Source: Halorubrum persicum
Lineage (GTDB): Archaea; Halobacteriota; Halobacteria; Halobacteriales; Haloferacaceae
Assembly (NCBI RefSeq): GCF_002727125.1
Contig: NZ_NHOA01000017.1
Location: 1-64,000 of the forward strand
Length of the DNA: 64,000 nt
Reading direction: 5' to 3'
Below the pieces are notes generated by a model, which was not told the origin of the DNA, made no database searches, and was given only the letters and a program-made list of their open reading frames with translations. Shown one piece after another: positions 48,828 to 56,730 of this stretch (position 1 is the stretch's first letter; every line of letters begins with the position of its first letter). Both the position numbers and the translations under genes were made by a program.

Positions 48828-49772
48828 ATGGGAGAATACTCAACGTCGAACCGATTGGCGGTAGACCAGCCAACACGGAGCGCTGACCGCAATCAGAATC
48901 TGGCTAATCAAGCCGATCCGGCTACGGACGGAATGCTGCTTCCCTCCCTTGAGGACGGTATCACGCTGCTCGACGTCGAGGGAGGCCGCGGCGTCCCGAT
49001 TCTGCAGTCGCTCGTGCTCGACCATCTCCTCCTGCACGACGGGCCCGCCTTCTGGGTCGACGCAAACGGCCATGCGACGACGACCACGCTGACGGAGATC
49101 GCCCCTAGCCAGCGGTTGCTCAACCGAATCCACGTGGCACGCGGTTTCACCGCCTACCAGCACTACGGCGCGGTCTGTGATCTCCCGACAGCAGTGAACA
49201 CGGCAATCCAGATGTCCACCGCCGACGCCCGGGCAGCCGGTCGACGGGCACTAGGTCGCGACGAGGACCCGTCGTCCCACACGCCCGCCCTCATCGTCGC
49301 ACCGGCCGTCGACGCCCAGTACCGTGCCGACGATACCCTTAGCGAGACCCACGCGAAAACCCTTCAGGCTCGAACTCTCGCCCGGTTGGCGACCTACGCC
49401 GAGGGGTACGACATCCCAGTGCTCGTTACGCGAAACGAGCGAAACGAATTCACCGAACCGGTCGCGACGGTCGCCGACCACCATCTGGAGTGCGAGCAGA
49501 CGCGGATGGGCCCACGGGTCGTCGGCGAGGACTTCGAGACGCTCGTCTATCCCGTCGACGACGGCGCGTACTACCAGACGACGTTCGCGTACTGGCGGCA
49601 GCTGCTCGCCGCACGCGCCACGCAGGTCGGCGTGGAACCGACGACGCCGGCGCCGTCGACGCCGACTCCGGAGGGCGTCGGGACGGGCGTCACAGCTGAC
49701 GGTGAGACGGTGGCGCCCACCGCGGACCCCTTGCTCGATGCGTGGACGGCGACCGGGACAGGAGATCGATAG
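48828..49772 (+). CDS. RecA/RadA-superfamily protein with altered Walker A
   Basis: The 314-residue protein has a RecA-like core (ITLLDVEGGRGVPILQSLVL at about residues 45-64, then HDGPAFWVDANGHATTTTLT, LLNRIHVARGFTAYQHYGAV, PALIVAPAVDAQYR). The nucleotide loop reads EGGRGVP without the Lys and Thr of a P-loop, so ATP binding is doubtful. The Walker B strand is LIVAPAVD. The C-terminal tail is Pro/Thr-rich. It heads the row RecA-like, small protein, exonuclease and shares its promoter with the DNA polymerase gene. A clamp-like or recombination-mediator role is possible. Confidence 0.6.
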   Translation: MGEYSTSNRLAVDQPTRSADRNQNLANQADPATDGMLLPSLEDGITLLDVEGGRGVPILQSLVLDHLLLHDGPAFWVDANGHATTTTLTEIAPSQRLLNRIHVARGFTAYQHYGAVCDLPTAVNTAIQMSTADARAAGRRALGRDEDPSSHTPALIVAPAVDAQYRADDTLSETHAKTLQARTLARLATYAEGYDIPVLVTRNERNEFTEPVATVADHHLECEQTRMGPRVVGEDFETLVYPVDDGAYYQTTFAYWRQLLAARATQVGVEPTTPAPSTPTPEGVGTGVTADGETVAPTADPLLDAWTATGTGDR

Positions 49773-49774
49773 CG

Positions 49775-50098
49775 ATGGGGCGCACAAACCCAACGTACCG
49801 GGATGCACTGCGGGCCATCGAAGAGCGCTGGGCGGAGTTCCGGCGGGCACTGCGGCGTCGCAACCAGCCACGATTCGACCGGCTGTTCGAGTACGCCCGC
49901 GAGCACGCCGACGCGAGCGGGCTGTTGAACCACCAGAATCCGCTGCTGCCGGCGCTGCTCAGCATCGACCTCGAACAGGAATCTCGCCTCGACGACCACG
50001 AAGAACGCCTGACAGAACTTGAGGAACAGCTTTCGCAAGCTGGGGGCGAGCAACAGCAATCGTCCGTCGAACGTGACACTGGAGGTCAGAATGACTGA
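49775..50098 (+). CDS. Small conserved protein in replication operon
   Basis: The 107-residue protein has a basic start (RTNPTYRDALRAIEERWAEF) and FDRLFEYAREHADASGLLNH, then a coiled-coil end (RLDDHEERLTELEEQLSQAG). No family is recognised. It begins two bases after the RecA-like stop and its last codons overlap the exonuclease start (ATGACTGA). Its fixed position in this row suggests a helper of the RecA-like protein or the exonuclease. Confidence 0.65.
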   Translation: MGRTNPTYRDALRAIEERWAEFRRALRRRNQPRFDRLFEYAREHADASGLLNHQNPLLPALLSIDLEQESRLDDHEERLTELEEQLSQAGGEQQQSSVERDTGGQND

Positions 50099-50738
50099 GT
50101 TGACGACGATCGCCTTCGACATCGAAACAACGGGGTTCGAGACCGATGACGAACTCACAGTAGTTGGGTTCGACTCGGCGGTATCGTCGCGAGTGTTTCT
50201 CAATACAGACGGAATGACACCACAATCAGGCCTCGCAGATCAGCTGAACGACACTCTCGAGACGCCGGTGCAGCTCTCAGTCCTCGACAGCGAACAGGAA
50301 CTCCTGAATGAACTGGCGACATTCGTCACGTCGACACTCACACAACGTGAAGCAAAGCTCGTCGCGTACAACGGTGAACGGTGGAACGGAGGGTTCGACC
50401 TGCCGTTTCTACGGACTCGGCTCTGTACGCACGGGCTCGAGTGGCCCTTTGGAGTGTTGCCATACGTCGACGTGATGGATGTCTTCGAGACACGCTTCAA
50501 TACGAGTGAGGATACGCTGAGTGGCGTCTACGAGGAACTGATCGGCGCCGGAATGAACGAGGTCGATCCATTTACCGACAGTAGTGAGGCAGTCACCGCA
50601 TGGAAAGAGGGCGCCTACGAGCCACTCATCATCCACAACGTTGCCGATATCCGACGAACTCGAGCGTTGATGGAACTTGCAGAACAGTACTGCTCGAAGT
50701 CGGATTTCTCGATGAAATCGCTTGACCCAATCGCCTGA
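50091..50738 (+). CDS. DEDD-type 3'-5' exonuclease, stand-alone
   Basis: The 215-residue protein has the RNase H-like exonuclease motifs in order: FDIETTGFETDDELTVVGFD (ExoI), LVAYNGERWNGGFDLPFLRT (ExoII) and PLIIHNVADIRRTRALMELA (ExoIII with D four after H). This is the DnaQ/PolB-exonuclease-like arrangement. The DNA polymerase gene downstream has degenerate exonuclease motifs, so this enzyme could proofread for it in trans. The ATG overlaps the previous gene by eight bases. Confidence 0.78.
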   Translation: MTELTTIAFDIETTGFETDDELTVVGFDSAVSSRVFLNTDGMTPQSGLADQLNDTLETPVQLSVLDSEQELLNELATFVTSTLTQREAKLVAYNGERWNGGFDLPFLRTRLCTHGLEWPFGVLPYVDVMDVFETRFNTSEDTLSGVYEELIGAGMNEVDPFTDSSEAVTAWKEGAYEPLIIHNVADIRRTRALMELAEQYCSKSDFSMKSLDPIA

Positions 50739-50789
50739 AGAGCTCGCTTCTCAGTGAGGGGTCGTGGAGGAAAGCATTCGGATTGGTTC

Positions 50790-51272
50790 CTACGGCGGGT
50801 TACGACCTGCATTAAGTGGCTCATACGAGTGCGTGTGGTAGGCGACCCGCCAGAGTTTGAGGACCGCGCGAGTGACCAATTCTTCCGGAGACTGTGTGAT
50901 ACAGGACGCTTCGACCTCGTCTGGATCAGAACTCGCATCGGGCGGTGGGTGATAGTGTTCTAATCCGGGGACGTGGATGTAGTCTCCTGCGTGTGGGTGC
51001 TTTCCCCAGCGCAGATTCACCCCTTCCGTGTCCGTATAGTGGAACTTGTAATCATTTCGTGTCGTCCACTGGATGTCGATTCGGGCCTCGTCGGCCCCAC
51101 ACAGCCCGTCGTCAAGCACGACTTCGAGGACTGATGGATGGAGGTAGTCGTCGAGTTCTGCTGTCGCGAGCGGTTCCATCTGCTCGACGACGTCGCGAAT
51201 CGTCAACAGTGCTGGACGGTCCGTCGCCCCGCGGAGCGTATGGGGTTCCGCTCGGTCAGAAGCATCCTGCAT
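50790..51272 (-). CDS. TumE/DUF6516-like toxin candidate
   Basis: This 160-residue protein has a middle beta section IDIQWTTRNDYKFHYTDTEG followed by VNLRWGKHPHAGDYIHVPGL and EHYHPPPDASSDPDEV. The Y-x-FHY, then R-W-KHPH and EH-H pattern matches TumE-type (DUF6516) toxins. The next gene upstream, on the same strand and three bases away, is a winged-helix protein that would be its antitoxin. The order antitoxin then toxin is usual for TumA-TumE. The enzymatic action of TumE is not well known. Confidence 0.6.
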   Translation of the reverse strand: MQDASDRAEPHTLRGATDRPALLTIRDVVEQMEPLATAELDDYLHPSVLEVVLDDGLCGADEARIDIQWTTRNDYKFHYTDTEGVNLRWGKHPHAGDYIHVPGLEHYHPPPDASSDPDEVEASCITQSPEELVTRAVLKLWRVAYHTHSYEPLNAGRNPP

Positions 51273-51275
51273 CGC

Positions 51276-51866
51276 TCAGGCAGGGACGCTGTCGTCAGTC
51301 GAGCGCTGGTCGGTGTCGACGAACTGCTCGGCGTTGCCGATCGAGAGGGCAGCGTTCGCGAACGCGAGGTTCCGGCGGAGCGTCTTCCACTCACGAATCG
51401 TCTCTGGGTCGATTTCGTCCTGTGGAGACCCGGCCTCGGTGAGAGCCTGATTCGTCTGGTTGACCGCTAATTCTTCGGGTGAGTCGACACCGAATTCGGA
51501 TCGATACTCGGTGAGCTGCTCGCGCATCTCCTGGATGCGGGTGACGAGTTCGTCGGTCGAGACGTGCTCGAGGATGTCGGCAGCCTGTTCGACCACGAGC
51601 GATTCGGGTGAGCGGCGATAGAGCGTGCCGCCCTGTTCGCCGGGCGTCGTCTCGACGAATCCTTCGTCTGCGAGTGTGTTCAGGTGCTTGCGCGCGGTCT
51701 TTGGAGCGGTCCGTGCATCGTCAGCCACCGCATCAGCTGAGACGGGACTGTACGTATGCGCGACGACGTGTCGAATGCGCTCGTAGGGCGTTGTTTCGGC
51801 CTCCCATTCCTCACCGACCGCCTCGTTGATGTCCCCAAACTCCTCCGGCGGGTTTCGGTCGCTCAT
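51276..51866 (-). CDS. DUF7342-like winged-helix regulator, antitoxin candidate
   Basis: The 196-residue protein has a winged helix at about residues 25-95: YERIRHVVAHTYSPVSADAV, then APKTARKHLNTLADEGFVET and QGGTLYRRSPESL. The second half is helical (ELVTRIQEMREQLTEYRSEF), as in haloarchaeal DUF7342. It leads the TumE-like gene with a 3-bp gap. I start at the Met before SDRNPPEEF because the upstream extension is not acidic. A TATA-like TAATATAGG lies about 45 nt before the start on the minus strand. Confidence 0.7.
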   Translation of the reverse strand: MSDRNPPEEFGDINEAVGEEWEAETTPYERIRHVVAHTYSPVSADAVADDARTAPKTARKHLNTLADEGFVETTPGEQGGTLYRRSPESLVVEQAADILEHVSTDELVTRIQEMREQLTEYRSEFGVDSPEELAVNQTNQALTEAGSPQDEIDPETIREWKTLRRNLAFANAALSIGNAEQFVDTDQRSTDDSVPA

Positions 51867-52038
51867 GTGGAAACGCACGAGATAGAGGAACATAGTCCTT
51901 TGGTACATTCCTATATTACTTCTACTGGAGAGTACACCGACTGAATCCAACGATATGAATTCCGGAAACCGTTCAGAGATGACGGAGAACGGACAAACGG
52001 GTAGAAAACACCAGTAGAGGGGTCTTGGGGCCATACGT

Positions 52039-52071
52039 TGAAACCCGGAAACGACACGCCATAGCTTATCG
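52039..52071 (+). promoter_or_regulatory. Shared 33-bp promoter element (copy 2)
   Basis: It is the second copy of the block at 48772-48804 (27 of 33 identical), ending in TAGCTTATCG. It lies 26 nt before the polymerase start, so the TATA-like CTTATC again fits a leaderless mRNA. The upstream half, TGAAACCCGGAAACG, includes a CCGGAAAC core that resembles half an origin box. Confidence 0.6.
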
Positions 52072-52097
52072 ACGACTCGAACGTCAGAGAGACGTAG

Positions 52098-54266
52098 ATG
52101 CCGTTCAGCATCGACTTCCTAGACGACGGCCGCGTCCTGGAGTGGGAGGCAACCGCCGACGGCGCCGTCGCGACCGAGCACGAAGACTACTCGCCGCGCT
52201 TCTACGTCGCTGCTCGCGACCCTGATTCCGACCTCGACCTCACGACGCTCCAGTCGGTGTACGACCAGCACCCGGATGTCGTCGCGACCGAGATGGTTGC
52301 GCGACGCCCCGGCTTTCGACGAGACGAGGAACCAGTCCTCGCCGTCGACGTCGCCCATATCGACCGTGTCACCCCACTTGCCCGGCAGGCATGCCAGTTG
52401 TCGGCCTATCCAGTCGGGGATCTCGCCTGTTTCAACGTGGACTTTTCGCGAGAGTTTCGGTACTGTCTGGAAACCGGCGCCGATCCGACGCCGGCAAGCG
52501 AACTGTCGACGCTCCGACTCAGCGTCCCGGTGACCGAAACGAGCAACGACGTCTACGAGGAACTGTCCGTCGCCGGCGACACCGTCACCGGCTCGCCGAC
52601 GGATATCCTGACCGCCGTCCAAGGGGCGCTTGACGAACACGATCCGGACGTCCTGGTCTGCTCGACGGGCGAGATCGTCCCGACCCTGTACGAGATGGCG
52701 ACGGACGCCGGCGTCGACGACTTCTCGCTGAGTCGGTGGCCGGACGTCGACTACCAGCAGCTCGCGAGCCGGTCGACGTACTCAAGCTACGGCCGCGTCG
52801 GTCACTCCCCAGCGCGGTACAACGTGCCCGGCCGGGCGATTATCGACGAGTCGAACACGTTCTTCTACGGAGAGACGAACCTCGACGGCGTCCTCGACCT
52901 CGTGTCGCGTTCGAAAAAGCCCGTCCAGGAGCTCGCGTGGGCGTCAATCGGGAACGTCCTTACGGCGATCCAGATCTGCGAGGCCCACGACCGCGGTGTC
53001 CTCGTCCCGTGGAACTCCTGGCGCCACGAGTTCTTCAAGCCGATGGGGACGCTCCACGACGCCGACCGCGGCGGGTTCATCTTCGCGCCCGAGGTCGGCC
53101 TGCACGAGAACGTCCACGAACTCGACTTCTCCTCGTTGTATCCGAACATCATCTGTACCCGGAACGTTTCGCCGGACGTCATCCGGTGTAGCTGCCACAG
53201 CGACCGCGACGACGTCCCCGGCCTCGGATACTCGATCTGCGAGGACCGGGGCTACCTCGTCGACGTGCTACAGCCGATCATCGACGCTCGCGACGAGATC
53301 AAGGCGGCCATCCGTCGCGAGAAGGAACGGGACGACCCCGACGAGGACCGACTGGCAGAACTCGAGGGGCGGTCGGGAGCGCTGAAGTGGATCCTCGTCG
53401 CCTGCTTCGGCTATCAAGGGTTCAGCAACGCGAAGTTCGGCCGCATCGAGTGCCACGAGGCAATCAACGCGTTCGCTCGTGAAATTCTGCTGACGGCGAA
53501 ACAGCGACTGGAAGCTGGCGGCTGGCGCGTCGTCCACGGCATCGTCGACTCCATCTGGGTGACGCCGGACCCCGACGTCGACGACGATGACCGCGAGGAC
53601 CTCGAGACGCTCGCGGCGGAGATCACGGAATGTGTCGAGATTCGGCTCGAACACGAGGCCCACTACGACTGGGTGGCGTTCGTGCCGCAGCGCGAGAGCG
53701 ACGCCGGCGCGCTGACGAAGTACTTCGGGAAGGTCGCCGGCGACGACGACTTCAAGATCAGGGGCATCGAAGCCCGGCAGCGCTCGACCCCGCCGTTCAT
53801 TGAGGACGTCCAGCGGGACTGTCTCGACCAGCTCGATGCTACGCGGTCACCGGACGCGGTGCTCGGACGGCTCGAACGAGCAATCGACGAACTGCAGGCG
53901 GGCACCGTAGCAGTAGAGCGGCTCGTCGAGCGGAACCGTGTCTCCAAGCCCCTGGAAGGCTACTCACAGAATACCCAGAACGTGGCCGCCTTGAAGCGAG
54001 CCCGCGAACAGGACCTAGCAGTCCACCCGGGCCAGGATATCGAGTACGTGGTCGTCGACGACGAGAAATCCTCGCGAGACCGGGTCGCCCTCGCCCACGA
54101 GGAGATCGAGACCTACGACGCCTCGTACTACGAGACGCAGCTGGTCAGAGCCGTCGAGAGCGTGCTTTCACCCCTCGGATGGGGCCGAACCGATATTCGC
54201 CGAGAGCTCTCCGGTGAGAGGGGCGCCGTTTTGACCTCGTTCGGAGCCTCCAACGAACTGTTGTAG
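52098..54266 (+). CDS. polB: Family B DNA polymerase, PolB2-like, degenerate motifs
   Basis: The 722-residue protein has palm motif A ELDFSSLYPNIICTRNVS near residue 341, motif B LKWILVACFGYQGFSNAKFG near 428, and motif C HGIVDSIWVTPD near 480. Motif C normally reads YGDTDS: the first Asp is replaced by Ile here, while the second is kept. Motif B lacks the usual N-S before YG. The N-terminal exonuclease motifs are not recognisable. This fits the archaeal PolB2 group, which has lost or altered catalytic residues. It may act in structure, translesion or plasmid replication. A stand-alone exonuclease lies upstream. Confidence 0.85.
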   Translation: MPFSIDFLDDGRVLEWEATADGAVATEHEDYSPRFYVAARDPDSDLDLTTLQSVYDQHPDVVATEMVARRPGFRRDEEPVLAVDVAHIDRVTPLARQACQLSAYPVGDLACFNVDFSREFRYCLETGADPTPASELSTLRLSVPVTETSNDVYEELSVAGDTVTGSPTDILTAVQGALDEHDPDVLVCSTGEIVPTLYEMATDAGVDDFSLSRWPDVDYQQLASRSTYSSYGRVGHSPARYNVPGRAIIDESNTFFYGETNLDGVLDLVSRSKKPVQELAWASIGNVLTAIQICEAHDRGVLVPWNSWRHEFFKPMGTLHDADRGGFIFAPEVGLHENVHELDFSSLYPNIICTRNVSPDVIRCSCHSDRDDVPGLGYSICEDRGYLVDVLQPIIDARDEIKAAIRREKERDDPDEDRLAELEGRSGALKWILVACFGYQGFSNAKFGRIECHEAINAFAREILLTAKQRLEAGGWRVVHGIVDSIWVTPDPDVDDDDREDLETLAAEITECVEIRLEHEAHYDWVAFVPQRESDAGALTKYFGKVAGDDDFKIRGIEARQRSTPPFIEDVQRDCLDQLDATRSPDAVLGRLERAIDELQAGTVAVERLVERNRVSKPLEGYSQNTQNVAALKRAREQDLAVHPGQDIEYVVVDDEKSSRDRVALAHEEIETYDASYYETQLVRAVESVLSPLGWGRTDIRRELSGERGAVLTSFGASNELL

Positions 54267-54280
54267 TGGACCCCACCCCT

Positions 54281-54378
54281 GGTTTCCGTCGTTTCGATCC
54301 AACCCCACGTTTCCGACGTAATTTTCGACCCCCCTCGTTTCCGTCGTTTCCTCACGCCCCACCCCGGATTTCCGTCGT
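54281..54378. repeat. ORB-like repeats on the downstream side of orc copy 2
   Basis: Four copies of a CGTTTCCGWCGT-type box run in the same direction: 54281-54295, 54303-54319 (CCCCACGTTTCCGACGT), 54331-54347 and 54362-54378. They lie between the convergent stops of the polymerase and orc genes. They match the boxes on the other side of orc copy 2. Confidence 0.7.
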
Positions 54379-54405
54379 CCGCACCCACTCAGTAGTAGGG
54401 GGTCA

Positions 54406-55638
54406 CTACTCGCGAGTCCAGTCCTGCATCCGGCTGTCCTCGAGGATCGTCTCGCGGACGACCTGGGGATCTTCGATGAGTCGGTTCTGGAGGTGGATGC
54501 CGCCCGCACTCCCCTTGTTGATCTTCTCGATTTCGACAACCCCGAGGAAGGCTTGCTCTTTCAGGATGTCGCGGAACCGGCGGACGGAGAGGATATCCAT
54601 ATCGAGATGGTTGCAGATGCGTTCGTACTGGTCGTACACCCGGCTCGTGAGGAACGCATCGTCGTTGCTGTTGACACTCAGCTCCGTGAGCGCCAGCAAC
54701 GCCGCCTTCGCCTGCGTGGGTGCGCCGTTCACGAGTTCTCTGAACCGGTCCTTTTCGGCGTGCTGCTGTGCCTGGCGGACGTGTTCCTCCGTCACCTGCT
54801 CTGCTCCGGCCTCGTAGGCGACCTCCCCGGCGTGGCGAAGAATGTCGATCGCCTTCCGAGCGTCGCCGTGTTCCTGCGCGGCGAAGGCCGCCGAGAGCGG
54901 AATCACGTCCTCCGAAAGGACGCCGTCCTGGAAGGCGTCCTCACGGTTGAACATGATCTCCCGGAGCTGGTTGGCGTCGTATGGCTTGAAGAACAGCTCC
55001 TTGTGCTGGAAGCTGCTTTTCACGCGCTCGTTCACGTTGTCGACGTACTGGATCTTGTTGCTGATCGCGATGACGCCGACGCTACAGTCGATTTTCCCCG
55101 CCTCCTCAGCGCGCGAGAGCTTCATCAACACGCTGTCGTCGTTCATCAGATCGATCTCGTCGAGGATGATGATCACAGAATCGAATTGAGCGTCGAGCGT
55201 CTTCCAGAGGAGTTTGTAGTATTTCGACGTACTGAGGCCGGTATGTGGGACGGAGATTCCAGTCGAAGATTCATCGTTCAGCTTCGCGGCCAGTGAGGAG
55301 ATTGCTTGAGTCTCCGTGTTGTCTTCAGCACAGTCGATATACGCGGTTCCAATCTCGACGCCATCCTGAGCGGCATTCTGAGCTCGTTGGCAGACGTGTT
55401 TCGAAACGAGAGATTTACCGGTCCCCGTTTTCCCGTAGATCATCACGTTTTCCGGGGAGTACCCGTGAACAGCACCGTTGAGACGTTTCGCGAGCTTCGA
55501 GATTTCCTCGTCGCGACCGACGATCCGGTCAGCCTCCGGAACGTGGCCGATTTTCAGGAGATCCTTGTTCGCGAAGATACGATGCCCGGATTCAAAGAGT
55601 GGATCGTCGACAGAACTGGGTGAAGAGTCGGGCGTCAT
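54406..55638 (-). CDS. orc: Orc1/Cdc6 replication initiator (copy 2)
   Basis: The 410-residue AAA+ protein starts with DPLFESGHRIFANKDLLKIG, typical of haloarchaeal Orc. Walker A MIYGKTGTGKSLVSKHVCQR, Walker B VIIILDEIDLMNDDSVLMKL and SAAFAAQEHGDARKAIDILR follow. The C-terminal winged helix is at QYERICNHLDMDILSVRRFR. ORB-like repeats surround the gene on both sides. It is the likely initiator of the origin at 55691-56245. It is not close in sequence to the shorter orc at 46095. Confidence 0.93.
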   Translation of the reverse strand: MTPDSSPSSVDDPLFESGHRIFANKDLLKIGHVPEADRIVGRDEEISKLAKRLNGAVHGYSPENVMIYGKTGTGKSLVSKHVCQRAQNAAQDGVEIGTAYIDCAEDNTETQAISSLAAKLNDESSTGISVPHTGLSTSKYYKLLWKTLDAQFDSVIIILDEIDLMNDDSVLMKLSRAEEAGKIDCSVGVIAISNKIQYVDNVNERVKSSFQHKELFFKPYDANQLREIMFNREDAFQDGVLSEDVIPLSAAFAAQEHGDARKAIDILRHAGEVAYEAGAEQVTEEHVRQAQQHAEKDRFRELVNGAPTQAKAALLALTELSVNSNDDAFLTSRVYDQYERICNHLDMDILSVRRFRDILKEQAFLGVVEIEKINKGSAGGIHLQNRLIEDPQVVRETILEDSRMQDWTRE

Positions 55639-55690
55639 TGAATATCACACGGTGTGAGCGGGGGGAGTATAAATCTAGTGGAGAACGCCA

Positions 55691-56245
55691 CCCCACGTTT
55701 CCGACGTTCCTTGTCCGATATCAGCCGGAAAATGCCGTAATTCGGTGGAATTGGATTGCTGACAATATAGCCGCGTTTCCGACGTGAGAGAGGAAACCCG
55801 TAGACGGAAGCGTCGCCTCGATGTCGAACCCCGAACCCACACACCCCACGTTTCCGTCGTAATCACCGAACAGGTGGGGAGGGGACTCGAAGAAGACATC
55901 TACGACGAGATACCAAAGACGAGAGCGGCCTAGCCGTCCAATACTGGCCGTCTACAGAAGCAGCTGGAAAGGATCGTTTCATCTGAGGGGGCGAAGTACT
56001 TCGCCCCCTCTTTGGGCGAAGTACACTTAATGAACGTTTCTCAGCTATACCACTTTAATCTATGTGTTACAGAAGTTAGTTCATCTCTAGATTGGTTCTA
56101 GGTCAACAGAATTAGTGGCTGCATAGCACTATCGTAGTCTCCCCCTACGCCGTCGTGGAGAAACGACGGAAACGCGGGGGGTGTGGTCCCTTCGAAATCA
56201 GCGTCACCCCCTCCACCAACATCCAGTTACGACGGAAACGTGGGG
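55691..56245. other. Putative replication origin 2 (ORB repeats, palindrome, AT-rich core)
   Basis: Direct boxes lie at 55691-55707, 55771-55785 and 55844-55860 (CCCCACGTTTCCGWCGT). Inverted boxes lie at 56163-56179 and 56229-56245. The two sets face each other across a core with a perfect 26-bp palindrome (55985-56010, centre GCGAAGTACTTCGC) and an AT-rich run from about 56030 to 56115. This is the archaeal origin layout: Orc boxes pointing inwards over a DNA-unwinding element next to an orc gene. The 630 bases between the orc and the next gene hold no gene. Confidence 0.75.
55985..56010. repeat. Perfect 26-bp palindrome in the origin
   Basis: It reads GAGGGGGCGAAGT on one strand and the same on the other, with no spacer. 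A third partial copy, GGGCGAAGTAC, follows at 56014-56024. It may extrude a cruciform or bind a dimer. The G-rich arms recall G-strings of haloarchaeal origins. Confidence 0.7.
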
Positions 56246-56268
56246 TGGGTGTCCTCCATCATCGAGTT

Positions 56269-56592
56269 TTACTCGTCCGGGTTGACCGGACCCTTGTACT
56301 GAGAACGAATCTTCTCTCCCTCCCGCCACTGCCAGTAGTAGTAGCGATTGTCGTTGATTTCCTTGATCGTGATCGTCGCTTTTGCAGGGACGTCGTCCGG
56401 GAGATCGTCCGGTCGCTCTTCGACCTCGTCTTGATCTGCCGACTCCTCGAGACGGGCCTCTCGTTCCTTGTGCTCGGCGAGCGCTTCAGCGTACGTCGCA
56501 ACGTCTCGGAGCTGCTCCGGGTCCGACTCGTTGAGCGTGTTGACGATCTCCGTCGGGAGGTTCGCCGGTGGGGTCGGGGGTTCGTAGGACAT
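56269..56592 (-). CDS. Small acidic protein next to origin (DUF6788-like)
   Basis: This 107-residue protein begins SYEPPTPPANLPTEIVNTLN, has an acidic helical middle and ends with YYYWQWREGEKIRSQYKGPV. The closing YYYWQWREG-x-IRSQYKGP is typical of a haloarchaeal family found with plasmid and phage genes that I recall as DUF6788-like. Function is unknown. An inverted repeat of the TTAACCAACA type lies 14 bp before the start and could control it. Confidence 0.65.
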   Translation of the reverse strand: MSYEPPTPPANLPTEIVNTLNESDPEQLRDVATYAEALAEHKEREARLEESADQDEVEERPDDLPDDVPAKATITIKEINDNRYYYWQWREGEKIRSQYKGPVNPDE

Positions 56593-56606
56593 CGGATACT
56601 CTCGTG

Positions 56607-56647
56607 TTAACCAACACGTCCCACGAATCCATAGTTTTGTTGGTTAA
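56607..56647. promoter_or_regulatory. TTAACCAACA inverted repeat, site B
   Basis: The arms TTAACCAACA (56607-56616) and TGTTGGTTAA (56638-56647) are perfect inverted copies, 21 bp apart. This site lies between divergent genes, 14 bp from the start of the minus-strand small gene. Confidence 0.65.
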
Positions 56648-56678
56648 GACGATGGAGACGACTCTCATGCCTGTTGGC

Positions 56679-56728
56679 TGTAACATTACTCGAAACTTCT
56701 TTATATACAAGTTTCGTACTATGTTACA
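56679..56728. promoter_or_regulatory. Nested 50-bp palindromic operator around a TATA box
   Basis: Outer arms TGTAACAT (56679-56686) and ATGTTACA (56721-56728) and inner arms CGAAACTT (56691-56698) and AAGTTTCG (56709-56716) are both perfect and share one centre. The spacer CTTTATATAC holds a TATA box. The start codon of the regulator at 56731 lies directly after it. Autoregulation by that regulator is the simplest explanation. Confidence 0.75.
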
Positions 56729-56730
56729 CC

